Shown: positions 1-9,403, counted from the stretch's first letter. The stretch is DNA of 64,000 bases from CAWACP01 sp963832965 (GCA_963832965.1 CAWHVW010000002.1:806001-870000), one strand, 5' to 3'. The notes: a model not told the origin generated them from the letters alone. Numbers and translations: made by a program.

Positions 1-2
1 AC

Positions 3-1162
3 TCATATCCCTTTGGCGCGCGGCAGAATCTGCTGTTACTCGGGTTCTTCCTCGTCGTTCTCGTATCGCCGATAGTTCATGGTTGGTTTGGCGGTACGCT
101 TGTCGCGCTCGCCAGTTTTGCTCCCGCAGCCGCCGCTTTTTTGTCTGTGCGGCGACGATCCGGACGACCAGACACTTGCGGCTGCTATCGGTAAGTTTGG
201 TGCTTGTCGCTATTTATATGGCTATTTCAGGCCTCATCGCCTATCAGTCTGGCTTCGGAAGATCTTTGTTCATCAATGAATGGCCGCCCATAACGGAACA
301 AGTACCCGGACAGCCTGTTGTCAAGCGAATCTGTGGGCTCGGCTTCCTGCGCGATCCCAACGATTTTTCCCAATTCCTGCTGATTCTCCTGCCTCTCATC
401 TGGACCGCCTGGCGCAATAAGTCCATCCTGCGGAACATCGTTCTGGTGGTTGCCCCCAGTTTACTGTTCGGAATCGCGCTCATCCGAGCTCAGTCTCGCG
501 GCGCCTTCCTGGGTCTTGCGGCAATGGCAGTGTTCCTGGTCCGCAAGCGACTGGGGACGACGTTGAGCATGGTGCTTGCGCTGGTGTTGCTGACAGTTGT
601 TTTTGCCGGCGGCGTTCTGACTCGAAATACGCTATCGGTTCACGAAGATTCCGCCGCCGGACGTGTCGAAGCGTGGGGGAACGGAATTGCCATGTGGAAA
701 AGCAACCCTCTGTTCGGTGTAGGTTATGGCCAGTTTGGGAATATGAACGAAGACCAATCCGGATTGACTGCGCATAATTCATTCGTTTTATGTTTCGCGG
801 AGCTTGGGATAATTGGATACCTTGTATGGCTCGCTTTGATCGCTTCGACGATTTTGGATCTCAACGCACTTTTGGATAGATTGTCGTCACGCGACTCGTT
901 TGACGTTGTTCTGAGGAGATGGGCCGTCGCACTCCGCTTGTCCCTCATCGGATATCTCGCGACGGCATGGTTTCTTTCCCGCACGTATGTCGTGACACTA
1001 TATGTACTGCTGGGCATGTGCGTAGGGCTGATTTGGATTGCGAACCGGCAATCTGGGCCCGTGATCCGAACGGACTTACGCCGGGCGTTTTCGTGGGCCG
1101 TACTGACCGCGCTCTGCTCGATTGCCTTGCTGTACGGCACACTCCGGATGCGGGTTGTGTAG
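3..1162 (+). CDS. O-antigen ligase/polymerase-like membrane protein, 5'-partial, one apparent frameshift
   Basis: Polytopic inner-membrane protein expected to polymerise or ligate surface polysaccharide repeat units. The 5' end lies outside the window. Bases 3 to about 160 read as a hydrophobic segment (LLLLGFFLVVLVSPIVHGWF) in one frame; from about 150 the protein continues in another frame to the stop at 1162. Several membrane helices follow (LVLVAIYMAISGLIAY; MVLALVLLTVVFAGGVL). The signature GVGYGQFGN...HNSFVLCFAELGIIGYL is the O-antigen ligase/Wzy-like core, with the conserved HNS. The two frames differ by one missing base or two extra bases between about 150 and 185, either a sequencing error or a mutation. 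It sits 5' of the polysaccharide export gene, which supports an exopolysaccharide role. The family call is good; ligase versus polymerase cannot be told. Confidence 0.72.
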   Translation, partial: ISLWRAAESAVTRVLPRRSRIADSSWLVWRYACRARQFCSRSRRFFVCAATIRTTRHLRLLSVSLVLVAIYMAISGLIAYQSGFGRSLFINEWPPITEQVPGQPVVKRICGLGFLRDPNDFSQFLLILLPLIWTAWRNKSILRNIVLVVAPSLLFGIALIRAQSRGAFLGLAAMAVFLVRKRLGTTLSMVLALVLLTVVFAGGVLTRNTLSVHEDSAAGRVEAWGNGIAMWKSNPLFGVGYGQFGNMNEDQSGLTAHNSFVLCFAELGIIGYLVWLALIASTILDLNALLDRLSSRDSFDVVLRRWAVALRLSLIGYLATAWFLSRTYVVTLYVLLGMCVGLIWIANRQSGPVIRTDLRRAFSWAVLTALCSIALLYGTLRMRVV

Positions 1163-1195
1163 AACGACATCTCGAGGCGATGTCCGTGGAGGCTC

Positions 1196-1903
1196 GTGGT
1201 ATTCTGGATGCTGGACCCAATAGTGAATAACCTGGTTAGAATCTTGGTTCTAACGGGATCCGCGGCATTCAGCCTTGAAGCTGTGGCGGCAGGATCTCCA
1301 CAAGATCGGTTTGCCTTCGCGGCTTCCGTTCCGGCGCGCCCGGAAGACGGGTTCGCATTAGTGGCGGTCATGCAAACTCCGCCGCCAGCGACAGAGCAGG
1401 ATAAGTATCCGGCGGGCGAATACATTATTGGAGCGGGGGACATCCTGGAGATCTCCGTGTGGAAGGAGCCCGATGCCTCGGTTCCCAGCGTTGTCGTTCG
1501 CCCCGACGGCAAGATAGCGTTGCCGCTGCTAAAGGAGATCGAGGTTGCGGGGATGACGCCGATCCAGGCTCAGAAAGTTATCTCCGATAAGCTTTCACCG
1601 TTGATCCATGACGCGGATGTTACCGTGGTGGTAACTGCCATCAACAGCAAGAAAATCTATGTCATGGGCGCCGTCAAGAAGGAAGGGCCAATCCCCTACA
1701 CGTATCGCATGACGGTTCTGCAGGCGATTGGCGAAGCTGGCGGTTTGAGTGAATACGCTAAGCGCAAGAAGATTTATATCCTGCGGAATGTGAGGGGAAC
1801 GACTACTCGTTTTCCATTTAACTACGACGACGTAATCAAGGGCAGGAAAATGGAGGAGAATGTTGAACTCCTGCCGAGCGATACGGTCGTTGTCAGCCAA
1901 TGA
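1196..1903 (+). CDS. Polysaccharide export protein (Wza/BexD-like, SLBB domain)
   Basis: Outer-membrane/periplasmic polysaccharide export protein, forming the exit channel for exopolysaccharide or capsule. An N-terminal hydrophobic stretch (about residues 12-30) looks like a signal peptide. It is followed by the Poly_export domain starting at YIIGAGDILEISVWKEPD and running through VRPDGKIALPLL, then an SLBB-type domain (VYVMGAVKKEGP-like, here KIYVMGAVKKEGPIPYTYR; LQAIGEAGGL). The 235-residue length fits short Wza-like proteins. A GTG at 1196 and an ATG at 1208 are both possible starts; a GGAG lies just before 1196. It begins 33 bases after the O-antigen ligase stop, so the two are probably co-transcribed. 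Confidence 0.88.
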   Translation: MVFWMLDPIVNNLVRILVLTGSAAFSLEAVAAGSPQDRFAFAASVPARPEDGFALVAVMQTPPPATEQDKYPAGEYIIGAGDILEISVWKEPDASVPSVVVRPDGKIALPLLKEIEVAGMTPIQAQKVISDKLSPLIHDADVTVVVTAINSKKIYVMGAVKKEGPIPYTYRMTVLQAIGEAGGLSEYAKRKKIYILRNVRGTTTRFPFNYDDVIKGRKMEENVELLPSDTVVVSQ

Positions 1904-1940
1904 TCTGCTGCTGAGCGGCTGCGACTTATCCGCCTGCCGG

Positions 1941-3308
1941 TTACCTGGGTAGCAGACTTAGTTCGGGCGACCACACCACGCTCAGACGGACACCCGTGGG
2001 CGAGAGGGACTTTAGCAGAACGGGCCCTCCCGAAAGGTGCAAGTACGCGTATTCAGCCTTTATGGTTGTATGCTGGCTCAGCGTGCGTTGAAAGTTGACA
2101 TCCGCTTGCCATGCGTTGATAGCGGGGAAGGCCGATGCCAGTATCCGTTGCTGGGTGAAAGTGGCGCCGGTGCGCCAACTGCGCCCTGGACGCGCCCAGC
2201 TCCAGCCGCCCGACGCGGAAACTATCGAGGCCGCGCCCAGCCCGTAATTATCCGTAAAACCTCGACTGCCCGTTACGAAAAACGTATGCTCGTACGATCT
2301 TGAAGCCGACCGTGCCATCTGCCACACACTGTGTACCGTCGCCGATGTTTGCCGTAACAGGGTCGTCAGACCACCGCCGCCGCCAGCGTTGATGAACCAA
2401 CGTTGGTTAAGCACCCGGCTCACAGATGCCGTCCCGAGCTGTAATAGGCTCCCTGAAAAACTAAGAACGTGCGCGTACTCTGGGCTCCGAAGCTGACTCC
2501 GTTCGTGGATTCAGGGAATGGGAAATAGTTATTCCCGCATTAGCCAGGGTGGTTTGGAACAGTATGGAAGCGGCATCGGCTGAAGCGTCGCCGGTATCCT
2601 GAGACAATCGCTGCGTCCGAGACCCGCTGGCGCTGACCCAGATAGACGTCCGCGGTGAAATGTTGTATCCCAATGAGATTTCGGCGGAAGAGCTAAAGGC
2701 GCGGCCGCCGTAGAGAAGAATGTCGGTGAGACCAGTGCCTGAGTGCCGTTCAGCAGAGATTGCACCTGCGAATTGCCGGAATTGCCACTCAGCAGGCCGT
2801 TGGTGATGTCAGTGAACGAAGCGGGTGACTCCGCTTAGCGCGGAAGAGAAGCTCTGCGAGAACGGAAGCTGATTCAAATCCACGATGTTGGCTGCCGCTG
2901 AAAGACGAAAGTCCCAGCGGCTCCCGAACGATGCCGGTCAACATTGATGGAAAGCTGGTCGCTTAGTCCGCTTAAAGACGCGAATGAATGTCCCGCATAT
3001 AAGAGCCGGTGTAGATTAATGGAACAGTCCGAGTTCTCCTGCGTGCTTGCCCAGTCGCAAAGTGGCTGGGCCCCACATTGATATCGGAGCCCAGCCCGCC
3101 GACGCCATTCGCGTATGTGGAATACGACCGAAATCGAATCCAGTCCGAGCCAGGGGACCCCCAGAGGACTCTGCCTCCTCACTCTCTGAGGTCTGGCAGA
3201 ACAAGCCGTATTCAGGATGATCGCCAGAACGGCGAACACGCAGGACGGGCCGGAAATCTTACCGCATTGTCTGTCAGTCGCGGTTCTTCCATCAATGAGC
3301 CATTGCAT
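1941..3308 (-). pseudogene. Outer-membrane beta-barrel protein, broken by several frameshifts
   Basis: On the minus strand, fragments of one protein appear in succession in different frames. They are an N-terminal signal-like segment (CVFAVLAIILNTACSA, about 3200-3245), a segment with SDINVGPSHFATGQ, and a middle part with SLLNGTQALVSPTF then LYGGRAFSSSAEISLGYN after a frame change near 2705. The C-terminal part (1941-2430) alternates polar and aromatic residues and ends in RLSVVWSPELSLLPR. The pattern of amphipathic strands suits an outer-membrane barrel of the kind linked to exopolysaccharide clusters. At least three reading-frame breaks are needed, with mixed direction, so this looks like true decay. 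The exact start is uncertain. Confidence 0.55.
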
Positions 3309-3391
3309 GGCAGCGGTGAATAACCAGAGCACGTTTCGTGCCAGGCTTCTGAACAGCCCGTCGGATGCCGGATGCCGGGAACATTCTGCCT

Positions 3392-4108
3392 TCACACCAC
3401 GTACGCGCTCTGGCGGGCGTCGTCGTAGAACATCTGCACGGTTTCCCGGGAATACTCGTGAAGATCCTTGCCAATCAGTCCCAGCTTTTTCAGGATGTCG
3501 CTCGTGGCGGTGAGGATATGGCAGCCCACCTCGTCCGCCTGGAAGACGTTGAGCAACTCTCGCGGGCTGGCCCAGATCAACTCGATGTTGTCATACGGGC
3601 GGAGCATCTCCACCGCGGCCGACATCATGGGCACAGGGTCCCGGCCGGTGTCGGCGACGCGGCCCGCGAACACGGAGACGTAACAGGGAGGCCCGTCCGC
3701 CATCACCAGACTCACATCGCGAACCTGATCCAGAGTCAGCAGCGCGGTGGCGTTCACTCGTACGCCGGAATGAACCAATCGGCAGATGAGGTTTACCGAG
3801 GATTCTCCCTGCGTGTTAGTAATTGGGATCTTGACGTAGACATTCTCGCCCCAGCTGGCGATCTTCTTGGCCTGCCGTTCCATCTCGCCAAAGTCGTCGG
3901 CGAAGACCTCCAACGACAAAGACCGGTCCGGGATGCAGTCCAGAATGTCCCGCGCGAAGGCTTCGTAATTCGTAATTCCGGCTTTTCGCATCAGGGTGGG
4001 ATTCGTTGTGAACCCCTGGATCGCCGGGTTCTTATAGAGTTGGAGCATGGCGCTTTTTTCAGCGCCGTCAGCAAACAACTTGACTCGCAGATCAGTGAGC
4101 GGCTTCAC
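3392..4108 (-). CDS. Transaldolase / fructose-6-phosphate aldolase-like protein
   Basis: Class I aldolase of the short transaldolase (TalC/FSA-like) family, cytoplasmic. The N-terminal VKLFADG, the segment FTTNPTLMRKAGI and the Schiff-base lysine motif VYVKIPITN (Lys in VKIP) are all present, followed by NATALLTLDQV and VSVFAGRVADTG. Length 239 residues suits the family. I prefer the GTG at 4108, which has AGAGG seven bases upstream; an in-frame ATG at 4138 would add ten residues. It is the last gene of a minus-strand operon after a GHMP kinase and a GmhA-like isomerase. Transaldolase can make sedoheptulose 7-phosphate, the substrate of GmhA, so it may feed heptose synthesis; that is inference from context. 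Confidence 0.82.
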   Translation of the reverse strand: MKPLTDLRVKLFADGAEKSAMLQLYKNPAIQGFTTNPTLMRKAGITNYEAFARDILDCIPDRSLSLEVFADDFGEMERQAKKIASWGENVYVKIPITNTQGESSVNLICRLVHSGVRVNATALLTLDQVRDVSLVMADGPPCYVSVFAGRVADTGRDPVPMMSAAVEMLRPYDNIELIWASPRELLNVFQADEVGCHILTATSDILKKLGLIGKDLHEYSRETVQMFYDDARQSAYVV

Positions 4109-4206
4109 GGCATACCTCTGGCGGCGTATGGAAAACAACGCGGCTTAGACCGGTTCTAAGCAATCCGCGTGCCAGGAGCGGTGATTGCGGCAGCGCACTT
4201 ACTCCC

Positions 4207-4863
4207 TCAAATCACCGCGGTCGCACTTACTAAAGGCAATTGACCTTTGTTGTCGGATGCTGCCGCGGGCTGCACCGATTCCCACCGGGTCTCTACCCGC
4301 TTCAGAGCCGGATGCGAAACCAGCAGATGCCACACAACCGCCTGAAAGGCCTCGGAATGGGGCGTTATATGGGCCGGGTTCACGGTGGGTATGATGGCGC
4401 AGGCGTCGGCTACCTTTGCGGTATAACCGCCGTCCCTCCCCACGATGCCGAGAATGGTCGAGCCTGTCGCGCGGGCGTATTGCAGCGCGGTTACAAGATT
4501 CGGGCTGACGTTCTTTTCCAGATCTCCGCCGCCCACCGAAAGAATCAGCAGCGCATCGGCGGCGCGGAGCCTGCTGCCGCGCAGCCAGCTTTCGAAAACC
4601 GTGGTCCAGCCTTCATCGTTGGTGCGGGCCGTCAGTTCGGAGACGTTGTCCGTGGGGGCATAGGCTTCGAACCCGGCGATTTTGCGAAAATCGTTCACCG
4701 CGTGGGAAGCGTTCGCCGCGCTTCCTCCGACGCCGAGAATGAAGAGGCGTCCGCCCGACCGCCGCGTCTCGGCGAGCAGGGATGCCATGCGGTCGATTGC
4801 GTTCACCGGAAGCTGGTTAATAATCTGCCCTGCCTCCATGAGATACTGCTGAACGAAGCTCAT
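4207..4863 (-). CDS. SIS-domain phosphosugar isomerase (GmhA-like)
   Basis: Probable sedoheptulose 7-phosphate isomerase, cytoplasmic, making D-glycero-manno-heptose 7-phosphate. The SIS fold is recognised by GRLFILGVGGSAANASHAVN (residues about 40-58), which matches the GmhA phosphate-binding loop GGSAA-A-H, then LILSVGGGD and STILGIVGRDGGYTAKVADAC. Length is 218 residues, slightly over typical GmhA. The start ATG at 4863 has GAGGGGA upstream. It lies 28 bases after the GHMP kinase gene and 98 bases before the transaldolase start, all on the minus strand. Other SIS sugar isomerases are possible, but the neighbouring kinase of HddA type favours heptose. Confidence 0.84.
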   Translation of the reverse strand: MSFVQQYLMEAGQIINQLPVNAIDRMASLLAETRRSGGRLFILGVGGSAANASHAVNDFRKIAGFEAYAPTDNVSELTARTNDEGWTTVFESWLRGSRLRAADALLILSVGGGDLEKNVSPNLVTALQYARATGSTILGIVGRDGGYTAKVADACAIIPTVNPAHITPHSEAFQAVVWHLLVSHPALKRVETRWESVQPAAASDNKGQLPLVSATAVI

Positions 4864-4891
4864 ATAAGATTCCCCTCTGCTCCTGCTCCAA

Positions 4892-5872
4892 TTACGACTG
4901 CGCCACTACGCGTGTCCCTTCGAAATCGAACCGGAAACGGGTTTCCTGCAGACCCTCGTCGAGCATTGCATGCCGCAGGCGCGTCTTATCCTCGGTGTAA
5001 AACATCAGGAACCCGCCTCCGCCGGCGCCGATTAGCTTGCCTCCCAGAGCGCCGTTGGCTCGGGCAAACTCGTAGCACTCGTCGATCCGCGAGTTCGACA
5101 TGCCCTTCGACCGCGCCTTCTTGTGCTCCCAGTGGACGTGCATTAGCTCGGCGAACCCGCGCAGATCCCCCTTTTCCAAGGCGCTCTTGCTCTCGTACCC
5201 GAGTTGCTTCAGGAAATGCAGGTTTTGGACCATTTGCGGATCGTCCTGGCGGCTGCGCGTATCTTGATCCTTCAGGATGTCCGCCGCCTTCCGGCTGAAA
5301 CCGGTAAAGAGAAGCAGCAGATTGTCTTCCAGGTTATGGAGCGCCTCGGGCGGTATCTGCAAAGGAGTAACTTCCACCTGGCCATTGGGACAAAAGGCAA
5401 AACAGTTGAGTCCCCCGAACGCGGCAACGTATTGGTCCTGCTTGCCGATCGGCTCTTTCAGAAGATCCAGCTCGACATGGCAGGCCTGCTCGGCAAGTCC
5501 GGCGGGTGTTACTGCGTTCTTCTTGAGCATGTGCAGCGCCCGGAGCAGCGCCGTGGTGAAGCTGCCGGAAGATCCCAGCCCCGTTCCGGACGGTATGTCC
5601 GCCATACTGGCGATCTCGATTCGGTTGGGTACCCCGACAAGCTTCAGAGCTTCCCGAATAATGGGATGCTGAACCTCATCCAGCGTCCGCGCGGTCTCCA
5701 TACTGGAGTACTTCAGAATGATGTCTTCGCTGAATGGTTGATGCAGAGTGACATACACGTACTTATCGAGCGCCGCCGCGATCAGGAAACCGCCGTGGTT
5801 GCGGTAATACGAGGGCAAATCTGTCCCTCCACCGCCCAAAGTAATTCGCAGGGGGCTGCGAGTGATAATCAT
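4892..5872 (-). CDS. GHMP-family sugar kinase (D-glycero-D-manno-heptose 7-phosphate kinase-like, HddA type)
   Basis: Cytoplasmic GHMP kinase phosphorylating a sugar or sugar phosphate at C1. The start MIITRSPLRITLGGGGTDLP is the usual N-terminus of the HddA/fucokinase group, so I chose the ATG at 5872 rather than the longer reading from 5944. The GHMP ATP-binding loop is SGTGLGSSGSFTTALL, and the C-terminal GGKLIGAGGGGFLMFY is the third GHMP motif. Length 326 residues is typical. It is the first gene of the kinase-isomerase-transaldolase operon; with GmhA it would give heptose 1,7-bisphosphate on the way to GDP-heptose. No HddC nucleotidyltransferase is visible in the window. Confidence 0.85.
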   Translation of the reverse strand: MIITRSPLRITLGGGGTDLPSYYRNHGGFLIAAALDKYVYVTLHQPFSEDIILKYSSMETARTLDEVQHPIIREALKLVGVPNRIEIASMADIPSGTGLGSSGSFTTALLRALHMLKKNAVTPAGLAEQACHVELDLLKEPIGKQDQYVAAFGGLNCFAFCPNGQVEVTPLQIPPEALHNLEDNLLLLFTGFSRKAADILKDQDTRSRQDDPQMVQNLHFLKQLGYESKSALEKGDLRGFAELMHVHWEHKKARSKGMSNSRIDECYEFARANGALGGKLIGAGGGGFLMFYTEDKTRLRHAMLDEGLQETRFRFDFEGTRVVAQS

Positions 5873-5984
5873 CGTGTAGGTCTCCGGAAGAACAACCGCA
5901 AGCGTGGTGCCGTTACCTGCGTTCGACTGGCTGGCCAACTGCAATGGTGACTCAAGATAGCGGAATTAACAGGAAGGGGATTAC

Positions 5985-6965
5985 TTGAACTTTCTCGTAA
6001 CTGGGGCCGCCGGCTTCGTGGGAAGCAACCTTGCGGACCGGCTGCTGGAGCGCGGCCATTCGGTGGTTGGCTACGACAACTTCTCTACGGGGCAGGAGAG
6101 GTTTATCGAAGGGGCGATGCAGTGCCCGGCCTATCGTCTGGTCCGCGCCGACCTGCTCGACCGCGATGCGCTGGAGCGCGCCATGGCCGGAGTTGATTTT
6201 GTGTTTCATCTCGCCGCCAATGCCGACGTGCGTCATGGAACCAGTCATCGGCGCAGAGACCTGGAGCAGAACGCCATCGCTACGTGGAACGTGTTGGAAT
6301 CGATGCACGAAAGCGGGGTGCCGCGGATTGCGTTTTCGTCCACCGGCTCCGTGTACGGCGAGCCCAGCGTATTTCCAACCCCGGAAACATGCCCCTTCCC
6401 GGTTCAGACGTCCTTCTACGGGGCGTCGAAAGTAGCGGCGGAAGGGCTGATTCAGGCGTATTGTGAAGCGTTCGATATGCAGGCTTATATCTTCCGCTTC
6501 GTTTCGGTACTGGGAGAGCGCTATTCGCACGGTCATGTGTTCGACTTTCTCAAGCAGTTGCTCGAACATCCGGACGTACTGCACATCCTGGGCAACGGCA
6601 AACAGCGTAAGTCGTATATGTACGTGCAGGATTGCATCGACGCGATGTTACTGGCCATCGACAAGGTCGGCGCGAAGGTGAACATATTTAATCTGGGAAG
6701 TGACGAATACTGTCAGGTGGACGATTCCGCTGGGTGGATCTGCGATTGTCTGAGTCTGAAACCGCGGTTTGTCTACGCCGGCGGCGAGAGAGGATGGGTG
6801 GGTGACAGCCCCTTCATCTTCCTGGATTGCAGCTCCATTCGCGCATTGGGCTGGACTCCCCGGCTGGGTATCCGCGAAGCCGTGCTGCGTACGGTGGAGT
6901 ATCTCCGGAACCATCAGTGGCTCTTGCAACTTCGCGCGGAGGATGTCGCAGGCGCCGCCCGGTGA
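5985..6965 (+). CDS. NAD-dependent sugar epimerase/dehydratase (extended SDR)
   Basis: Nucleotide-sugar epimerase or dehydratase of the GalE-like extended SDR family, cytoplasmic. The Rossmann motif GAAGFVGSNLADRLL occurs at residues 7-21, HLAANADVRH follows, and the catalytic set is SSTGSVYGE (Ser) and SFYGASKVAAEG (YxxxK). The start is a TTG at 5985 giving NFLVTGAAGF directly, with AGGAAGGGG upstream. Length is 326 residues. It is divergent from the heptose operon, with a 112-base gap. The substrate cannot be read from sequence; UDP- or GDP-sugar modification for the surface polysaccharide is the likely role. Confidence 0.87.
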   Translation: MNFLVTGAAGFVGSNLADRLLERGHSVVGYDNFSTGQERFIEGAMQCPAYRLVRADLLDRDALERAMAGVDFVFHLAANADVRHGTSHRRRDLEQNAIATWNVLESMHESGVPRIAFSSTGSVYGEPSVFPTPETCPFPVQTSFYGASKVAAEGLIQAYCEAFDMQAYIFRFVSVLGERYSHGHVFDFLKQLLEHPDVLHILGNGKQRKSYMYVQDCIDAMLLAIDKVGAKVNIFNLGSDEYCQVDDSAGWICDCLSLKPRFVYAGGERGWVGDSPFIFLDCSSIRALGWTPRLGIREAVLRTVEYLRNHQWLLQLRAEDVAGAAR

Positions 6966-6978
6966 GCGCCTGAGCGCT

Positions 6979-9117
6979 TCAGCATCCCGGCCCGGCCATG
7001 GTAAGTTCCGGCGCTTCCGCATCGGCATCCACAGCTGGCGGTTCTTCGCGGTGCTCGAACACCCGGAGCAATCCTTCGCGCGTCCCGACTCGTGGAATCC
7101 ATCCCAGTTTTTCGCGTGCCGCGGAACAATCACAGGGTGACAGCGGGCGGGCCGATCGCAACCGGTATCGCGAGAGGGGCGCTTTGCGCCGGAGGACGCC
7201 GCACAGCACTTCGGCCAGGATCGCCGCGGCGTTCAGGAACGGACGGGCTACATGGAGAATGCGGACGTTGTTGCCGGGGACGTTGCGGCACCGATCGAGG
7301 TATTCGTTCTGGATTACCACTGCGGGGTCGACAAGATGGAAGACCGACCCGGTGACGCCGTCCCGTTCGCCGGCCATCAGGAGCGCGTCGACAACATCCT
7401 CCACATAAACCAGCGGAAGCTGTAACTTGCCGGACCCCACCACGATCCAGCGGCCGGCGATGGCGATGGTCCCGGAGGGAGCAACCTTCTCGGCGCCTGT
7501 CCCGAAAATCTGGCCGGGGCGCAGGATGACCGCGGGAAGGCCCTGGTCGCGCACCGCGTCCAAAACGATCTTCTCCGCTTCCAGTTTTGTCTGCGTGTAG
7601 AAACCGCGTTGGTCCGCATGGGGCTCCAGAGGAGATGATTCGGATACCGGCGTTCCGGCGCGGTGCCCGGCGTGGTCGAGAACGGTCATGGAACTGACGT
7701 ACACGAGTTTCGTGACGCCATGGCGCACGCAGGCGGAGACGATGTTTTTCGCCCCCCAGACCGTGCCCCGCTCAAAATCGGCGCCGCCCCCGCGCATGGC
7801 CGCGCCAACGTGATAGACAACGCTGACGCCACGCACGGCCCGGTCGACGGCTTCGGGATCTCCCAGATCGCCGCAGACCTGATGGATCAGCGGATCTTTC
7901 GCGAAGGCTTCATTCGGCCGCCGGACCAGAACGCGTATGGGTTCGCCGCCCAGCCGCAACCTTTTCATCAGCGCCCGGCCCACGAATCCGCTAGCGCCAG
8001 TCACCAGAATGCGCGCAGGCGGAACCGACTCTCCAAGTCCCAGTTCCCGGTCACGCGCGGCGTTGGCGCCGGGAGAGACCTCTTCCAGCAGGGAGATCAT
8101 TCTTCTGCCTTCGCCGGCGTCAACCGGCGGCGGGGCGCCCTTCGCCAGGGCTTCATAGAACGCGCAAACGGACACGTGGATGCCGGGAGAGGGCAGGAGC
8201 TTTCCGGTGACGAATCGAACGACGTTCAACGGGACTTTGCACAGGAGGCGAGCCGATGTCGCCATGGTGCCGGCCACGAGGTCTACAAATCTCGGTATGG
8301 GCAATTTCTTTCGGACGATGCACGTCTGCAGAAAACAATCGACGGTTATGATGCCGCGCGTGCCCTGGATGACCAGTTGATTCTGCATCGGACGAGCCGT
8401 CCACGACAGGTAGATCTGGCCGGTGCCCTTTTCGCACTCGGCGAGCACCCGCCACTGGTCAAAGAACAGATTCGGGTCGCGGCCCGTGGACGAATAGCGC
8501 ACATCCATGTTCTGAATCTTGCCGAGAAAGGCTTCGAGCAGATAGAGGCCGTGCACTCCGAGATCCTGGAACGGGTAAGCGCCTTCTTTGTAGGCGGGCG
8601 GAACGGGTCCGCCTGGGTAGGGCGGATAATCGGAGCTCCGGAAGAAATCCACCGCCAGAATCTCTCCGCAAGCGCCGTTCTTCACCAGTTCGAGGGCATG
8701 CAGGACGATGGGATCCATGCGCGCGGAATGATTCACGGAGAGCACCCGCCCCACCGCGCGGGCCCGGCTGATCATTCGATCGCAATCCGCGGACGCTTCC
8801 GCCATGGGTTTTTCCACAAACACGTGGCACCCCATGTCCAACGCTTCCAGAGTCAGAGGGCAATGCGAGGCCGGGGGCGTGAGTATGTGGATCACGTCGG
8901 GCTTGGCCGCCGCCATCTCAGCGAGGCTGCCGTAGACAGCGGGGATCTTGAATTTTGCGGCTACTTGCCCGGCCCGGTCTGTGTTCGAGTCCGCGATTGC
9001 GACAACTTCAACATCACTCAGGGATTGCAATGCGCGGATGTGATACGTACTTACGTAACCCGCGCCAACCAAGCCGACTCTGAACCGCCCGCCTGGCGGA
9101 ATACCGCGTTCACGCAT
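6979..9117 (-). CDS. Fusion protein: Gfo/Idh/MocA oxidoreductase (N) - NAD-dependent epimerase (C)
   Basis: A 712-residue protein with two full NAD(P)-binding enzymes. Residues about 12-350 are a Gfo/Idh/MocA sugar oxidoreductase: RVGLVGAGYVSTYHIRAL, then the family motif VFVEKPMAEA and a C-terminal substrate domain. Residues about 368-700 are an extended SDR: ILVTGASGFVGRALMKRL, SSMT with FYTQTKLEAEKI (YxxxK), and GWIPRVGTREGLLR at the end. One ATG at 9117 with GGAGGAG just upstream serves both; no stop or restart separates them. Probably two successive steps on a nucleotide sugar, for example oxidation then epimerisation or reduction, for the polysaccharide cluster. The order of reactions and the substrate are unknown. 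Confidence 0.86.
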   Translation of the reverse strand: MRERGIPPGGRFRVGLVGAGYVSTYHIRALQSLSDVEVVAIADSNTDRAGQVAAKFKIPAVYGSLAEMAAAKPDVIHILTPPASHCPLTLEALDMGCHVFVEKPMAEASADCDRMISRARAVGRVLSVNHSARMDPIVLHALELVKNGACGEILAVDFFRSSDYPPYPGGPVPPAYKEGAYPFQDLGVHGLYLLEAFLGKIQNMDVRYSSTGRDPNLFFDQWRVLAECEKGTGQIYLSWTARPMQNQLVIQGTRGIITVDCFLQTCIVRKKLPIPRFVDLVAGTMATSARLLCKVPLNVVRFVTGKLLPSPGIHVSVCAFYEALAKGAPPPVDAGEGRRMISLLEEVSPGANAARDRELGLGESVPPARILVTGASGFVGRALMKRLRLGGEPIRVLVRRPNEAFAKDPLIHQVCGDLGDPEAVDRAVRGVSVVYHVGAAMRGGGADFERGTVWGAKNIVSACVRHGVTKLVYVSSMTVLDHAGHRAGTPVSESSPLEPHADQRGFYTQTKLEAEKIVLDAVRDQGLPAVILRPGQIFGTGAEKVAPSGTIAIAGRWIVVGSGKLQLPLVYVEDVVDALLMAGERDGVTGSVFHLVDPAVVIQNEYLDRCRNVPGNNVRILHVARPFLNAAAILAEVLCGVLRRKAPLSRYRLRSARPLSPCDCSAAREKLGWIPRVGTREGLLRVFEHREEPPAVDADAEAPELTMAGPGC

Positions 9118-9403
9118 CGCTCCTCCGAACTCATTGCTGCCGAGCCAAAGCTACGGCGATGAGGGCGCCACCGCTCCCCACCCGAGCGTTGAAGCAACTG
9201 CGCTTCCACTCCTGTCGATCACGTCACGATGGTTTCAGGCAGACGGCTGCCCGAAGGCGTCGGTTCCAGCCACCTGTATTCCCGAATCTTTGCTTAAAAG
9301 GAAACGATCTGAAGTCTTCCGCCGGGATCGTTCCCGGTTCTCCTTTGCGGCGTGAAGGCCACGCGCATCGGCTACTCAAGTGCTTTCCGCATGGCGTTTA
9401 GCC

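Noticed and set aside
7663..9162. 499-codon plus-strand frame
   Set aside because: Antisense to the oxidoreductase-epimerase fusion, which has full motifs.
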